The notes: generated by a model not told the origin, from the letters alone. DNA of 64,000 nt from Rikenellaceae bacterium (GCA_015060065.1 SUZF01000007.1:29787-93786), one strand, 5' to 3'. Shown: positions 17,150-26,462, numbered from the stretch's first letter. Made by a program: numbers and translations.

Positions 17150-17334
17150 AATTACTCTCTTTTTTATCTCTGTTTTTTTTGTTGATTTTCACCGGGGAAG
17201 GCTCGTGTGATAAAACGTCTGTACCACTGATAAGTTAAAATTGTGATAGCAAGAAAATCGAGAAAAAAGCCCCTGAAACAGCCCCCATCGAGTATTTTTT
17301 ATGGACAAAAAACTGTCAAAAATTGAAAACTTTT

Positions 17335-17365
17335 TTTGTTTTTCAAGTTTTCTACTGTATCTTTG
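17335..17365 (+). promoter_or_regulatory. Promoter for the TetR-efflux operon
   Basis: TTTG at 17335-17338, a 19-bp spacer and TATCTTTG at 17358-17365, about 58 bp before the TetR ATG at 17424. A TetR-type regulator often represses its own promoter, so its operator may overlap this site. I see no convincing palindrome. Confidence 0.7.
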
Positions 17366-17423
17366 CAACGTGAAAATAGGCGCAAGCCGACCCTTAAACC
17401 CATAAGACCCTAAAAACGAAGAT

Positions 17424-18041
17424 ATGACACAACGAGAACACATCATCGAGCGAACGAGCGAAATGTTCGTAATGCACGGCATAAAATCTGTGCGTATGGA
17501 TGATATTGCCCAGACCCTTGGTGTTTCGAAACGAACTCTCTATGAGATGTTTGGCGACAAGGAGGAGTTGCTCTATCTCTGTATGTCCTCATTTTTGGAG
17601 AAGCAGCGAATGAATGTGAATGAGCAGGTGAGAAGTGCGGCATCGATTCTTGAAAGTATTTTGCACGGATTTCTCAATATGATGCAATATTCCGATGTGA
17701 ATAATCGTATTATGAATAATCTGCAAAAGTTTTATCCGACCGTATTTCAGCGCATCCATAAGGAGTGTGGCGAGGTCGGCCGAACAAACTTTCGCAATGC
17801 AATACACAGGTGCGTAGAGGAGGGCTATCTCGACGAAAAATTTAATATGGATTTGGCAATCACGGTGTTGTACTATACCGCTATGGGTGTTGTAGCACGT
17901 CGTGATTTCCCCTATCCGGATGGTGTGTCGCCCCAGAAGGCGTTCCGCCATATCGTTATCTGCTTCTTCCGCGGAGTGGCGACGACGAAGGGGTTGGCGG
18001 TTATCGACAAGTTTGTTGAGGAGAACGAAATGGATATTTAG
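17424..18041 (+). CDS. TetR/AcrR-family transcriptional regulator
   Basis: 205 residues. The N-terminal helix-turn-helix is textbook: REHIIERTSEMFVMHGIKSVRMDDIAQTLGVSKRTLYEMFGDKEELLYLCM (residues about 4-54). The rest is the variable helical ligand-binding domain. Being first in an operon with a complete TolC-MFP-RND efflux system, it probably controls that system in response to a pump substrate (inference from position). The TolC gene begins 24 bp downstream. Confidence 0.92.
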   Translation: MTQREHIIERTSEMFVMHGIKSVRMDDIAQTLGVSKRTLYEMFGDKEELLYLCMSSFLEKQRMNVNEQVRSAASILESILHGFLNMMQYSDVNNRIMNNLQKFYPTVFQRIHKECGEVGRTNFRNAIHRCVEEGYLDEKFNMDLAITVLYYTAMGVVARRDFPYPDGVSPQKAFRHIVICFFRGVATTKGLAVIDKFVEENEMDI

Positions 18042-18065
18042 AGAATAAACATTTATATATAGGTT

Positions 18066-19379
18066 ATGAAGAAGTTATTTTTAACAGTGGGATTATTGAT
18101 GCTCGGAGTGGTATCGGGTGTGGCGCAGACACGTCTCACACTCGAACAGGCTCTCGAAATCGCTTTGAGCGAGAGCCCGACCATCAAAATTGCAGATCAG
18201 GAGATTGAAATCAAGCGTTATGCCAAGCAGGGTACCTATTCGTCACTCTACCCGAAGATTGACGCATCGGCAACCTATCAGCGCGTAATCGAGAAGCAGA
18301 CGATGAGTATGGACTTTGGAGGTCAGACCCAGACTATCAAGGTCGGCTCGGACAACTCGTTCAACGGAGGTCTTACAGCAGCGATGCCCGTAATCAATGC
18401 GCAGTTGTGGGCAAGTCTGAAAGTGTCGGCTCTCGATGTGGAGTTGGCAGTCGAGAAGGCTCGCTCGTCGCGTCAGGATATGGTGGAGCAGGTAACCAAG
18501 GCGTACTATACGGTACTGCTTGCCAAGGAGTCGCTGGCTGTCTATAAGAGAGTCTATGATAATGCGGTTGAGAACAACAAGAATGTTAAGATGCGATACG
18601 ATGTAGGCTCTGTTTCGGAGTTCGACTACATTTCGTCGAATGTGTCGGTGCAGAATGCCGAGCCGAATGTTTTTGAGGCGGAGAATAGCGTGATTCTTAC
18701 GTTGTGGCAACTCAAAGCCCTGTTGGGTCTGGATTTGCAGATGGATATCGACGTCGAAGGCTCGCTGATGGACTTTAAGTCGGCAATGGATAAGGCTTAC
18801 AACCTCTCGCAACTTGACTTGGCGGAGAATACCACTATGAAGCAGTTTGAGTTGCAGGAGCAGATGCTTGACAAGGCTCTGAAAATTACCAAATTGGCAA
18901 ATGTGCCGACCGTTTCGATTAACGCGGCATATCTCTATACGGCTCTCGGTAATGACGGCAAGTTCGGCGATAGCAAAGCGTGGAATCCCTACTCGTATGC
19001 AGGCGTTCAACTCAATATCCCGATCTTTGCGGGTAATGCGAAGCGTGCAGCGACACGTCAGGCTCGCCTGAATCTCTCGAACTTGCAGTTGCAGCGCGAG
19101 AATACCGAGCGACAGTTGAGAGTGGCGATGATTCAGTCGCTCAACTCGATGCAGACCAGCATCAAGCAGTTCAACTCGGCAGATGCCACTGTGGCACAGG
19201 CACAGCGTGGTTACGAAATCTCGGTTAAGCGTTACGAAGTCGGCAAGGGTACTCTGGTCGAAATCGACAACTCGCAGTTGGCGCTGACGCAGGCGGAGTT
19301 GAGCCGCAACTCGTCAATCTATAACTTCCTCACATCGAAGGTTGCTTTGGATAAGATTATCGGCAATTTGGAGTTTTAA
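18066..19379 (+). CDS. TolC-family outer-membrane efflux protein
   Basis: 437 residues with a signal peptide (FLTVGLLMLGVVSGVAQT). The following LTLEQALEIALSESPTIKIADQEIEIKRYAKQG is the classic N-terminal TolC repeat, and the second repeat appears as KITKLANVPTVSINAAYLYTAL...GVQLNIPIFAGNAKRAATRQARLNLSNLQLQ. Two such halves build the trimeric beta-barrel and alpha-helical tunnel across outer membrane and periplasm. It is the outer-membrane exit duct for the pump encoded by the next two genes. Confidence 0.93.
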   Translation: MKKLFLTVGLLMLGVVSGVAQTRLTLEQALEIALSESPTIKIADQEIEIKRYAKQGTYSSLYPKIDASATYQRVIEKQTMSMDFGGQTQTIKVGSDNSFNGGLTAAMPVINAQLWASLKVSALDVELAVEKARSSRQDMVEQVTKAYYTVLLAKESLAVYKRVYDNAVENNKNVKMRYDVGSVSEFDYISSNVSVQNAEPNVFEAENSVILTLWQLKALLGLDLQMDIDVEGSLMDFKSAMDKAYNLSQLDLAENTTMKQFELQEQMLDKALKITKLANVPTVSINAAYLYTALGNDGKFGDSKAWNPYSYAGVQLNIPIFAGNAKRAATRQARLNLSNLQLQRENTERQLRVAMIQSLNSMQTSIKQFNSADATVAQAQRGYEISVKRYEVGKGTLVEIDNSQLALTQAELSRNSSIYNFLTSKVALDKIIGNLEF

Positions 19380-19439
19380 TCACAACCCCAAATCGAATAA
19401 ACATCGTAAAAATCAGAAAAAATATAAGACAGTAAGATT

Positions 19440-20462
19440 ATGAAAAGAGTTTTGAAGTCACTACTTATCGTATGTGCAGTAGCAGGTGTTGCCTGCTCCG
19501 GAAATGAGAAAAAGCAGCAGGCGGTAGAGGAGGTTCAGGAGTTGTCGAAAGTTTCGGTTGCTACCGCTACACGTCGCAATGTTACGCAGTCGGTGTCCTT
19601 TACCGGTACGGTCGAGGCGCAGGTTGTGAATAATATCGCATCACAGCAGCCGCTGCGAATTACCAAGATTTTGGTTGATGTGGGCGACCATGTTCAGGCT
19701 GGTCAAACCCTCGTAACTCTCGATAACTCGTCGCTCGTGCAGGCTGCGGCTCAACTCGAAAACTCGAAGAAGGAGTATGAGCGTGCCAAGGAACTCTACG
19801 AGTTCGGTGGTGCATCGAAGTCAGAGTATGATGGTCGCAAACTTTCGTACGAAGTGGCAAAGTCGGCTTACAACAATTTGGTAGAGAATACTACACTCGT
19901 TTCGCCCGTGTCGGGTGTTGTGTCGGCACGCAACTTTGATGTTGGCGATATGGCATCGGGTCTGCCGGTATTGGTTGTAGAGCAGATTCGCCCCGTGAAG
20001 ATTATGATTAACGTCTCGGAGTCGTTGTTCTCGAAGGTTAAGAAGGGTATGAAGGTGTATGTTACGCTTGATGCTTATGGCGACGAGAAGTTTGCAGGTC
20101 GCATCGCACGTATCTATCCCACAATCAACAACGCAACCCGCACGTTCCAAGTAGAGGTGTCGCTACCCAACAACGACGAGCGTGTGCGTCCGGGTATGTT
20201 TGCCCGCGTGACTCTGCCTTACGCTACCGTTAGCCGCGTAATTATCTCGGATAGAGCCGTGAATAAACTTATGGGTTCGGGCGACCGCTATGTGTTTATC
20301 TATAACCCTGCGGACAGCACTGTGCGTTACAGCAAGGTTGAACTCGGTCAGCACATGGACTATGAATATGAAGTGCTTTCGGGTGTGGAGAATGGCGACC
20401 ATGTGGTTGTTCGCGGTCAGTTGGGTGTTACCAGCGGCGAGAAAGTCGAACTTAATAAATAG
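19440..20462 (+). CDS. RND efflux periplasmic adaptor (membrane fusion protein)
   Basis: 340 residues and probably a lipoprotein: the signal peptide ends in the lipobox GVAC followed by SGNEKKQQ. The HlyD-type lipoyl half-motifs are present: PLRITKILVDVGDHVQAGQTLVTLD (about 74-98) and NTTLVSPVSGVVSARNFDVGDMASGLPVL (about 143-175), separated by a short coiled-coil hairpin (AAQLENSKKEYERAKELYE). Beta-barrel and membrane-proximal domains follow (GMKVYVTLDAYGDEKFAGRIARIYPTIN, VRPGMFARVTLP). It links the RND pump to the TolC channel. Confidence 0.94.
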   Translation: MKRVLKSLLIVCAVAGVACSGNEKKQQAVEEVQELSKVSVATATRRNVTQSVSFTGTVEAQVVNNIASQQPLRITKILVDVGDHVQAGQTLVTLDNSSLVQAAAQLENSKKEYERAKELYEFGGASKSEYDGRKLSYEVAKSAYNNLVENTTLVSPVSGVVSARNFDVGDMASGLPVLVVEQIRPVKIMINVSESLFSKVKKGMKVYVTLDAYGDEKFAGRIARIYPTINNATRTFQVEVSLPNNDERVRPGMFARVTLPYATVSRVIISDRAVNKLMGSGDRYVFIYNPADSTVRYSKVELGQHMDYEYEVLSGVENGDHVVVRGQLGVTSGEKVELNK

Positions 20463-20485
20463 TCGTAATTTAACAACGAAGAGAA

Positions 20486-23400
20486 ATGAATATCTATAAA
20501 ACAGCCGTAAATAATCCGATTACGACGATTCTGGTCTTCGTCGCAGTCGCAATACTCGGTATTTTCTCGCTGGTAAAGTTGCCGATTGATATGTTCCCGC
20601 ATATCGATGCCAACACCATTCTGGTAGTTACGGCATACCCAGGAGCCAGTGCAGAGGATATTGAGGAGAATGTAACCAAGCCGCTCGAAAACAGCCTTAA
20701 CTCGGTTGAGGATTTGAAACACCTTACCTCGAAATCGAAGGAGAATATCTCGATGGTAATTTTGCAGTTCGAGTATGGTATCGATCCCGATGTCGCTACG
20801 GCAGATGTGCGCGACAAACTCGATATGGTTGTGCAGGCCCTTCCCGATGAGGTTAATAAGCCTATCATCATGAAATTCTCGCCCGACGAGATGCCTATTA
20901 TGATGATGTCGATTAAGGCGGATGAGAGTTGGAGCGGACTTGCAAAGATTATCGATGAGCAGGTTTCAACCCCGCTGGCCCGTGTTAAGGGTGTGGGAAC
21001 AGTGTCGGTTGCAGGTATTCCGGCACGTCAGATTCAAATCTACTGCGACCCCTACAAACTCGAAGCCTATGGTATGACCATCGAGAACATTGCGCAGATT
21101 ATCGCTGCCGAGAACCGCTCGATTCCGGGAGGTACGTTTGACGTTGGCTCGAACACCTACTCGCTGCGTGTCGATCAGGAGTTTACCGGTGCCAAGGAGA
21201 TGGAGAGTATCGTAATTGGCACCAGAGGCGGAGCGAACATCTATCTGCGTGATGTTGCAACCATTACCGATACGCAGGAAGAGCGTACACAGGAGGGTTT
21301 CAATAACGGAGAGCGTGCAGGTATGCTTATCGTTCAGAAGCAGAATGGAGCAAACACGGTCGATATCTCGCGTAAGGTGTTGAAAGAGTTGGAGAAGATT
21401 CGTCCGACCCTGCCGTCGGATGTCCGCATCGAGCCGTTTATCGACAACTCGGATAATATTATGGATACAGCGCAGTCGCTTATCGATACAATCCTCACGA
21501 CCTTTATTATCGTGATGTTTGTGGTGATGTTGATGCTCGGACGTTGGCGTGCAATGTTTATCATCATTCTGACCATCCCGATTTCGATGCTTTCGTCGCT
21601 TATCTACCTCTTGATGACAGGCTCGACTCTGAACATTATCACCATGTCGTCAATATCGATTTCAATCGGTATGGTGGTCGATAACGCAATCGTTATCCTC
21701 GAAAATATTACTCAACATATTGACCGAGGCTCGCGCGTTAAGCAGGCAGCAATCTTTGCTACCAAAGAGATGGGTATGTCGGTTATTGCCTCAACCCTCA
21801 CGACACTGGCGGTATTCCTGCCCTTGACGATGATTGAGGGTATGGCGGGTATTCTTTTCGGCCCGATGGGTTGGATGGTTACCATTACGCTTACAGTCTC
21901 GATGGCTGCGGCTTTGACATTCACACCGGTACTCTGCTCGCTTATCATGAAGCAGAATCCCAAAAAGTCGAAGATTCAGAAGTGGGTTGATAAGGGTATG
22001 GGCGGACTCGAAAACTTCTATGGCGCTGTGCTCAAATGGTGCGTAAATCACCGCAAGACCTTCGTTTTCGGAGCCTTGGCACTCTTCTTCGGAGTCATAT
22101 TGGGTATTGCTCCCCAAATCAAGACCGAGTTTGTTCCTGCGAATGATAATGCACGTATTTCGGTGAAAATCAAGTTGCCGATGGGTACTCGTCAGGAGAT
22201 TACTCGCGATTTGGCTCTTCGCATCGATAAGGAGTTCCGCGAGAAATATCCCGAAATCAAAACTATCGGTATGACCGAGGGTGTTGCCGACTCGGATAAT
22301 GCATTTGCATCTATTCAGGAGAATGGTACGCACTTTATCTCGATGAATATGCACCTGTTGAAAAAGACGGAGCGTGAGCGTTCTCTGACCGAGATTTGTG
22401 ACGGTATGCGTAAGGATTTGGAGAAGTATTCCGAGATTCGTACCTACGAAGTTATCGAGTCGGGACAGAAGGGTGGTGCCGGAGGTCAGTCTTCGGTAGA
22501 TGTCGAACTCTATGGCTACTCTCTCGATGAGACCGACCGTGTGGCAGCCGAAATCAAGGAGATGATGCTCGGATTTGAGAGTTGCTCGGAGGTTGTGATT
22601 TCGCGCGAGGAATATACTCCGGAGTTCCAAGTGGTATTTGACCGCGAGAAATTGGCAATGAATGGATTGAATGTGGCGACCGCAGGAACCTATCTGCGTA
22701 ACCGTGTGAATGGAGCCGTGGCATCCTACTATCGAGAGGATGGTGAAGAGTACGACATCCTTGTCCGCTATGCCAAGGAGTTCCGTGAGTCGAAGGAGGC
22801 GTTGGAGAATGTTACGATTTACAGCCCGACCACCGGAGGCGCTATCAAGGTGCGCGACCTCGGCACTGTAATCGAGACTGTTTCTCCTCCGTCAATTGAG
22901 CGTAAGGACCGTTCGCGTTATGTTAAGATTTCGGGCTCGGTTGCTCATGGATATGCTGTCTCGGATCTTGTTGCAGCGACGACTGCCGGATTGAACAAGA
23001 TGGATCTGCCCGCCGGTATTACGTGGGACTTTGGTGGCTCGTATGAGGATCAGCAGGATACCTTCCGCGATATGTTTATGTTGTTGGCGTTGATGGTTAT
23101 TCTGGTCTTTGTGATTATGGCATCGCAGTTCGAGTCATTGAGTTACCCCTTTATCATCATGTTCTCGCTGCCTTTCGCTGTGGTGGGTGTATTGCTCGGC
23201 TTGTGGATTTCGGGCACTCCGCTCAGCATTATGGGTCTGCTTGGTGTGTTGATGCTGGTAGGTATCGTTGTGAACAATGGTATTATCCTGGTCGATTATA
23301 CCCGCTTGTTGCAGGGCCGTGGTATGCCGGTGCTTGATGCAGCCGTGGCTGCCGGTCGTTCGCGTATGCGTCCTATTCTGATGACCACGCTTACCACTGT

Positions 23401-23593
23401 GCTCGGTATGGTGCCGATGGCAGTGGGTACGGGCGTCGGCTCCGAGATGTGGAACTCGCTCGGTATGACGGTGGCTTGGGGACTTTCGTTCTCGACATTG
23501 GTAACACTATTACTTATCCCTGTACTCTATTGTATCCTTGCGCTCCGCGAAGAGCGTAAGGCTGCAAAGAGACTTGCTAAACTTAATGCATAA
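20486..23593 (+). CDS. RND-family efflux transporter, HAE1-like permease
   Basis: 1035 residues and twelve predicted transmembrane helices in the 1+5+1+5 RND pattern, with two large periplasmic loops. N-terminal NNPITTILVFVAVAILGIFSLVKLPIDMFP and the porter-domain motif GVGTVSVAGIPARQIQIY are typical. The fourth helix region reads IGMVVDNAIVILENI: the first relay aspartate (AcrB D407) is kept but the second (D408) is Asn. Around helix 10 the sequence is VGIVVNNGIILVDYTRL, with Asn where AcrB has K940. This variant is common in SwrC-type HAE1-like pumps and suggests a modified proton relay. It exports hydrophobic or amphiphilic compounds; the substrate is unknown. Confidence 0.94.
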   Translation: MNIYKTAVNNPITTILVFVAVAILGIFSLVKLPIDMFPHIDANTILVVTAYPGASAEDIEENVTKPLENSLNSVEDLKHLTSKSKENISMVILQFEYGIDPDVATADVRDKLDMVVQALPDEVNKPIIMKFSPDEMPIMMMSIKADESWSGLAKIIDEQVSTPLARVKGVGTVSVAGIPARQIQIYCDPYKLEAYGMTIENIAQIIAAENRSIPGGTFDVGSNTYSLRVDQEFTGAKEMESIVIGTRGGANIYLRDVATITDTQEERTQEGFNNGERAGMLIVQKQNGANTVDISRKVLKELEKIRPTLPSDVRIEPFIDNSDNIMDTAQSLIDTILTTFIIVMFVVMLMLGRWRAMFIIILTIPISMLSSLIYLLMTGSTLNIITMSSISISIGMVVDNAIVILENITQHIDRGSRVKQAAIFATKEMGMSVIASTLTTLAVFLPLTMIEGMAGILFGPMGWMVTITLTVSMAAALTFTPVLCSLIMKQNPKKSKIQKWVDKGMGGLENFYGAVLKWCVNHRKTFVFGALALFFGVILGIAPQIKTEFVPANDNARISVKIKLPMGTRQEITRDLALRIDKEFREKYPEIKTIGMTEGVADSDNAFASIQENGTHFISMNMHLLKKTERERSLTEICDGMRKDLEKYSEIRTYEVIESGQKGGAGGQSSVDVELYGYSLDETDRVAAEIKEMMLGFESCSEVVISREEYTPEFQVVFDREKLAMNGLNVATAGTYLRNRVNGAVASYYREDGEEYDILVRYAKEFRESKEALENVTIYSPTTGGAIKVRDLGTVIETVSPPSIERKDRSRYVKISGSVAHGYAVSDLVAATTAGLNKMDLPAGITWDFGGSYEDQQDTFRDMFMLLALMVILVFVIMASQFESLSYPFIIMFSLPFAVVGVLLGLWISGTPLSIMGLLGVLMLVGIVVNNGIILVDYTRLLQGRGMPVLDAAVAAGRSRMRPILMTTLTTVLGMVPMAVGTGVGSEMWNSLGMTVAWGLSFSTLVTLLLIPVLYCILALREERKAAKRLAKLNA

Positions 23594-23598
23594 CGATT

Positions 23599-23892
23599 AT
23601 GAAAGCGATATTTATAGCCTGCAATCAGGCACTTTATAATGAGGTACAACAAGAGATGGCGGCATTGGGCGTTCGGGGATATACCTCGTGGGAGGAGGTT
23701 ACAGGCTGTGGAATGACAACCGGGGAGCCTCACCTGGGCGATGCCGTATGGCCCACTCTTAACTCGGCTATAATCTCTATCACGGAGGATGATAAGGCAG
23801 AGGCTCTGCTCGCTGCCCTTCGCAAACTCGACGAGGAGAACTCTAAACTCGGTCTTCGAGCCTTCTGGTGGAGCGTAGGAGGTACAATTTAG
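23599..23892 (+). CDS. PG0541-like transporter-associated small protein
   Basis: 97 residues, only 5 bp after the RND gene. It begins MKAIFIACNQALYNEVQQEMAALGVRGYTSWEEVTGCG and ends LGLRAFWWSVGGTI. The length, the MKA-FI--NQAL beginning and the position after an RND operon match the Bacteroidota family named after Porphyromonas PG0541. The fold looks ferredoxin-like or PII-like (beta-alpha-beta with ISITEDDKAEALLAALRKLDEE). A regulatory role on the transporter is plausible from position but not shown. Confidence 0.75.
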   Translation: MKAIFIACNQALYNEVQQEMAALGVRGYTSWEEVTGCGMTTGEPHLGDAVWPTLNSAIISITEDDKAEALLAALRKLDEENSKLGLRAFWWSVGGTI

Positions 23893-23987
23893 GGCGTTTT
23901 CCGGCCGCGAGGTGTGTAGGGTTGGTTGAGTTGCTTTTTGTGTAATTTAACCCCTTAAAACGCCTCTGGCGAAATGGAGTTTTGATA

Positions 23988-24032
23988 GTTGGGGCTGTCT
24001 GACTTTACGGTCGGACAGCCCCAACTGTTTTT
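23988..24032. terminator. Terminator, end of efflux operon
   Basis: GTTGGGGCTGTC (23988-23999) pairs with GACAGCCCCAAC (24014-24025), a perfect 12-bp stem followed by TGTTTTT. It lies between the convergent PG0541-like and GNAT genes. The A-rich side is weak, so it mainly serves the plus strand. Confidence 0.85.
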
Positions 24033-24043
24033 GGCGAATTTTC

Positions 24044-24481
24044 TTAATGTAGTTTTAGTCGAAAAACTGTGGTTGGAACCTCCTCGAATCCAACCTTGCA
24101 ATAGAGGGCGCGAGCCTCCTTGCGGGAGGGTCTTGATGTTAGATTTACATTGTCTGCTCCGCGCTCTTTTGCAATCTCCAAAGCGCGTTCGACAAGGGCG
24201 CGACCGATGCCCCGACCGCGATATGCGGAGTCGGTAATAACATCCTCAATCCAAGCCTTGCAATATGTTGGTATATCGAAGAATACGAGAGTTAGAACAC
24301 CTGCTATCGTGCCGTCTTCATCGGTGGCGGCAAGCAGGTGTGTTGTGTGCGATTCGACGATGCGTTGCAATCGCTCGGCTGTTGGAATCGGGGCGTCTTC
24401 CGAGAGTTGTGGAGTGAGCCTTTCAAAAGCCTTGATTAGGCTTTCGTCGCAATGTTCTATTTCGGCAATTTTTATGTTCAT
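24044..24481 (-). CDS. GNAT-family N-acetyltransferase
   Basis: 145 residues from the ATG at 24481; the frame extends further upstream but that part would lie across the promoter and the preceding terminator. The acetyl-CoA-binding motif is clear: VITDSAYRGRGIGRALVERALEIAKERGADNVNLTSRPSRKEARALYCKVGF (R-G-G-G/A loop then the beta-bulge and Y of motif B). The N-terminal half has the beta strands LLAATDEDGTIAGVLTLVFFDIP. The substrate cannot be predicted. It is monocistronic with its own TATCTTTG box. Confidence 0.9.
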   Translation of the reverse strand: MNIKIAEIEHCDESLIKAFERLTPQLSEDAPIPTAERLQRIVESHTTHLLAATDEDGTIAGVLTLVFFDIPTYCKAWIEDVITDSAYRGRGIGRALVERALEIAKERGADNVNLTSRPSRKEARALYCKVGFEEVPTTVFRLKLH

Positions 24482-24518
24482 AAATTTTACGGTTTCTTGT
24501 TTGTTTGGGTTGTTTTTG

Positions 24519-24526
24519 CAAAGATA
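24519..24526 (-). promoter_or_regulatory. -7 box for the GNAT gene
   Basis: On the minus strand this is TATCTTTG, 38 bp before the ATG at 24481, directly after the T-run of the upstream terminator. The -33 region falls inside the terminator stem and lacks a clear TTG. Confidence 0.5.
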
Positions 24527-24528
24527 GG

Positions 24529-24565
24529 AAAAAAGAGGGGATTCCGAAAATTTCGGAATCCCCTC
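24529..24565 (-). terminator. Terminator of the BACON-nuclease gene
   Basis: On the minus strand GAGGGGATTCCGA-type arms (24535-24547 and 24553-24565) form a 13-bp perfect stem followed by TTTTTT. It lies 20 bp after the nuclease stop at 24585. Confidence 0.85.
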
Positions 24566-24584
24566 TCTCTGACATGCTATTTGG

Positions 24585-26402
24585 TTAGAATCCCCACTCC
24601 GCGGGGTTGTATGACTGCTTGACAGCATCGGGGACTTCGGGGAAGAAGTCAAACTCGTTGCCCGTAAGTGCTTCGATTTCAGCCACCGAGCGCAGGTGTT
24701 CCCTGCTCAATGTGGGGTTTGTCGAGCCGGTCTGCTCGTCGGTGTCGGAGTTCGAGAACCAGAAGCCTACCGCCTTCAACTCGCTTGCCGAACACTCCTG
24801 TATGGCTTTGCCCGTGGAGCCGCTCTTGGTGCGAAGTACAATCTTGTAGAAGTGTGTAGGTACGATGCAGGTCTTGCAGATGGTTGGCAGATAGTACATA
24901 TTACCGTCGATTGCTGTGGTCTGCTCGTTGGCAAAGTGCGCACCCGAAACCACGTAGAGCGTGTCGGCACAAATGTAGTTGTCCTGTATCTTCTTCTCGG
25001 CTGCTCCCCACAAAATCTGGAAGGCGCAGTCAGCATCCTCGTTTATGAGAGATTTGGCGCGCTGCGCAGCGATATTGCTCGAATAGAAGGTCTGCTTGTT
25101 TATCTCGGCAGGGTTGCTTGCATTACCACAGCCTCGATAACTTGATGCCAACATGTGACCACGACCCCACTGATAGTGGTCGGTGTATGTCTCATCGAAG
25201 TAGGTGCGCAACGAGCAGGTGCGGCCATCAACGGGGTAGATGATTGCCGATTCGTCGTTGGTAAGGTATGGGTCGCAAGCCCACGGGTCGCTGCTGGGAC
25301 GTGTTTTGCCTCCCTCCTCATATATTGCATGGTGCGGGTGTGCTATCCACATGGGCGAATGGCGACGAACATCATAGCAGTAGGAGTAGTTGCGTACTCG
25401 TTGGTTGCTTCTGACGGTGTTGCTCCAATGGGTGTGGTAGCGGTACTCTGTCTTGGTGGTTTTAGCGTCGGGAAGTTCTGCCCACTTGTAGTTCGCTTTG
25501 GTGCCGATTTCGATGCTCTGACCGCCTGCGGAGGTTTCGAGTCGCAGGTCGTCGATGTTGTAACCATAACTTACATTTGCGTCGGTTGGCTCGATGCGGA
25601 AACTTAACTTTGTAACATTGCCAACAAGCGAGAATGACGCCTTCGCCAATGTCCACTCATTATATGCCGACGAGGAGGTGTAATCCAACTCTATCCACGA
25701 CGAATCATCTCCCTTGACGTAGAGATTGCACTGCGAGGACATAAATGCTGCACCAAACGAGAACGTGAAGTCCTTCTCGCCATTTGTAGCGATGTTGCAA
25801 ACCTCCAAATATCGGGTTTCGCCCGATGGTGCAGAGACTCGGATATAACCCTTGCCGGATGCTCCGGTGTATTTGCTTGCAGAGCCGTAGTTGTCGTTGC
25901 GCACGTAGGCAGATCTGGTGTTGTAGGAGATGTTGCCTGCACCCTCGCCCGTGAAGTTCTGCCACGAGGTGTTCGAGTCCGCCCATCCGGTGTAGGAGGT
26001 GTTGCCGTCGAGGTTGTCGTAGTAGAGCGTTACAGCAGGTGTTGGAGTCGGGTCGTCGCCACTCTGGGGCGGGAGAACCTTGACTGTTGCTGATAGGGCA
26101 GTGTTGCCGGGGGTGCGTACCAGTAAGGTCTGCGGGGTGGTGGCAGTCATGGAGAGAATATATACGGTGGATATACCCTTCTCGCCATTCAACTGCGAGA
26201 GAGTGACGCTGCCGGAGGTGGTAATTGCCCACTTGCCGTCGGTCTCTATCTTAATCGCCTTTTTGACGTTGGCATCGAAGGTCAGTTCGCTCGGTGTTAC
26301 TTTGAGGTAGGTTGCTGCCTCTTCTTCGCCTTCGGGAAGGGGTCCGCATGCCACGTAGAGAAGTGGCAACAAAACAGCGCAGAAATAGAAAAACTTTCTC
26401 AT
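24585..26402 (-). CDS. Surface lipoprotein: BACON domain plus DNA/RNA non-specific nuclease
   Basis: 605 residues from the ATG at 26402. A more distal ATG at 26432 lies inside the promoter. The signal peptide ends with the lipobox YVAC/GPLPEGEEE, so it is probably lipidated. Residues about 30-105 are a BACON-type domain (YLKVTPSELTFDANVKKAIKI...WAITTSG). About 110-290 form a jelly-roll module (YYDNLDGNTSYTGWADSN...WIELDYTS). The C-terminal third is a NUC1-type endonuclease with WGRGHMLASS (the family D-R-G-H with Gly for Asp, general-base His kept) and the metal-binding Asn region FYSSNIAAQ. It likely digests extracellular DNA/RNA for nutrients; this is inferred. Confidence 0.85.
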   Translation of the reverse strand: MRKFFYFCAVLLPLLYVACGPLPEGEEEAATYLKVTPSELTFDANVKKAIKIETDGKWAITTSGSVTLSQLNGEKGISTVYILSMTATTPQTLLVRTPGNTALSATVKVLPPQSGDDPTPTPAVTLYYDNLDGNTSYTGWADSNTSWQNFTGEGAGNISYNTRSAYVRNDNYGSASKYTGASGKGYIRVSAPSGETRYLEVCNIATNGEKDFTFSFGAAFMSSQCNLYVKGDDSSWIELDYTSSSAYNEWTLAKASFSLVGNVTKLSFRIEPTDANVSYGYNIDDLRLETSAGGQSIEIGTKANYKWAELPDAKTTKTEYRYHTHWSNTVRSNQRVRNYSYCYDVRRHSPMWIAHPHHAIYEEGGKTRPSSDPWACDPYLTNDESAIIYPVDGRTCSLRTYFDETYTDHYQWGRGHMLASSYRGCGNASNPAEINKQTFYSSNIAAQRAKSLINEDADCAFQILWGAAEKKIQDNYICADTLYVVSGAHFANEQTTAIDGNMYYLPTICKTCIVPTHFYKIVLRTKSGSTGKAIQECSASELKAVGFWFSNSDTDEQTGSTNPTLSREHLRSVAEIEALTGNEFDFFPEVPDAVKQSYNPAEWGF

Positions 26403-26431
26403 AATACGATTTTTTCGAAAATTGATAATCA

Positions 26432-26462
26432 CAAAGTTACAAGTTTGTGTCGAATATGCAAA
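26432..26462 (-). promoter_or_regulatory. Promoter for the BACON-nuclease gene
   Basis: On the minus strand: TTTG at 26462-26459, a 19-bp spacer and TAACTTTG at 26439-26432. The start near 26425 leaves a leader of about 23 nt before the ATG at 26402 and excludes the distal ATG at 26432. Confidence 0.75.

Noticed and set aside
23990-24025. GGGGCTGTC palindrome as an insertion-sequence end
   Set aside because: It resembles IS termini, but its short loop, following T-run and position between convergent genes fit a terminator better.
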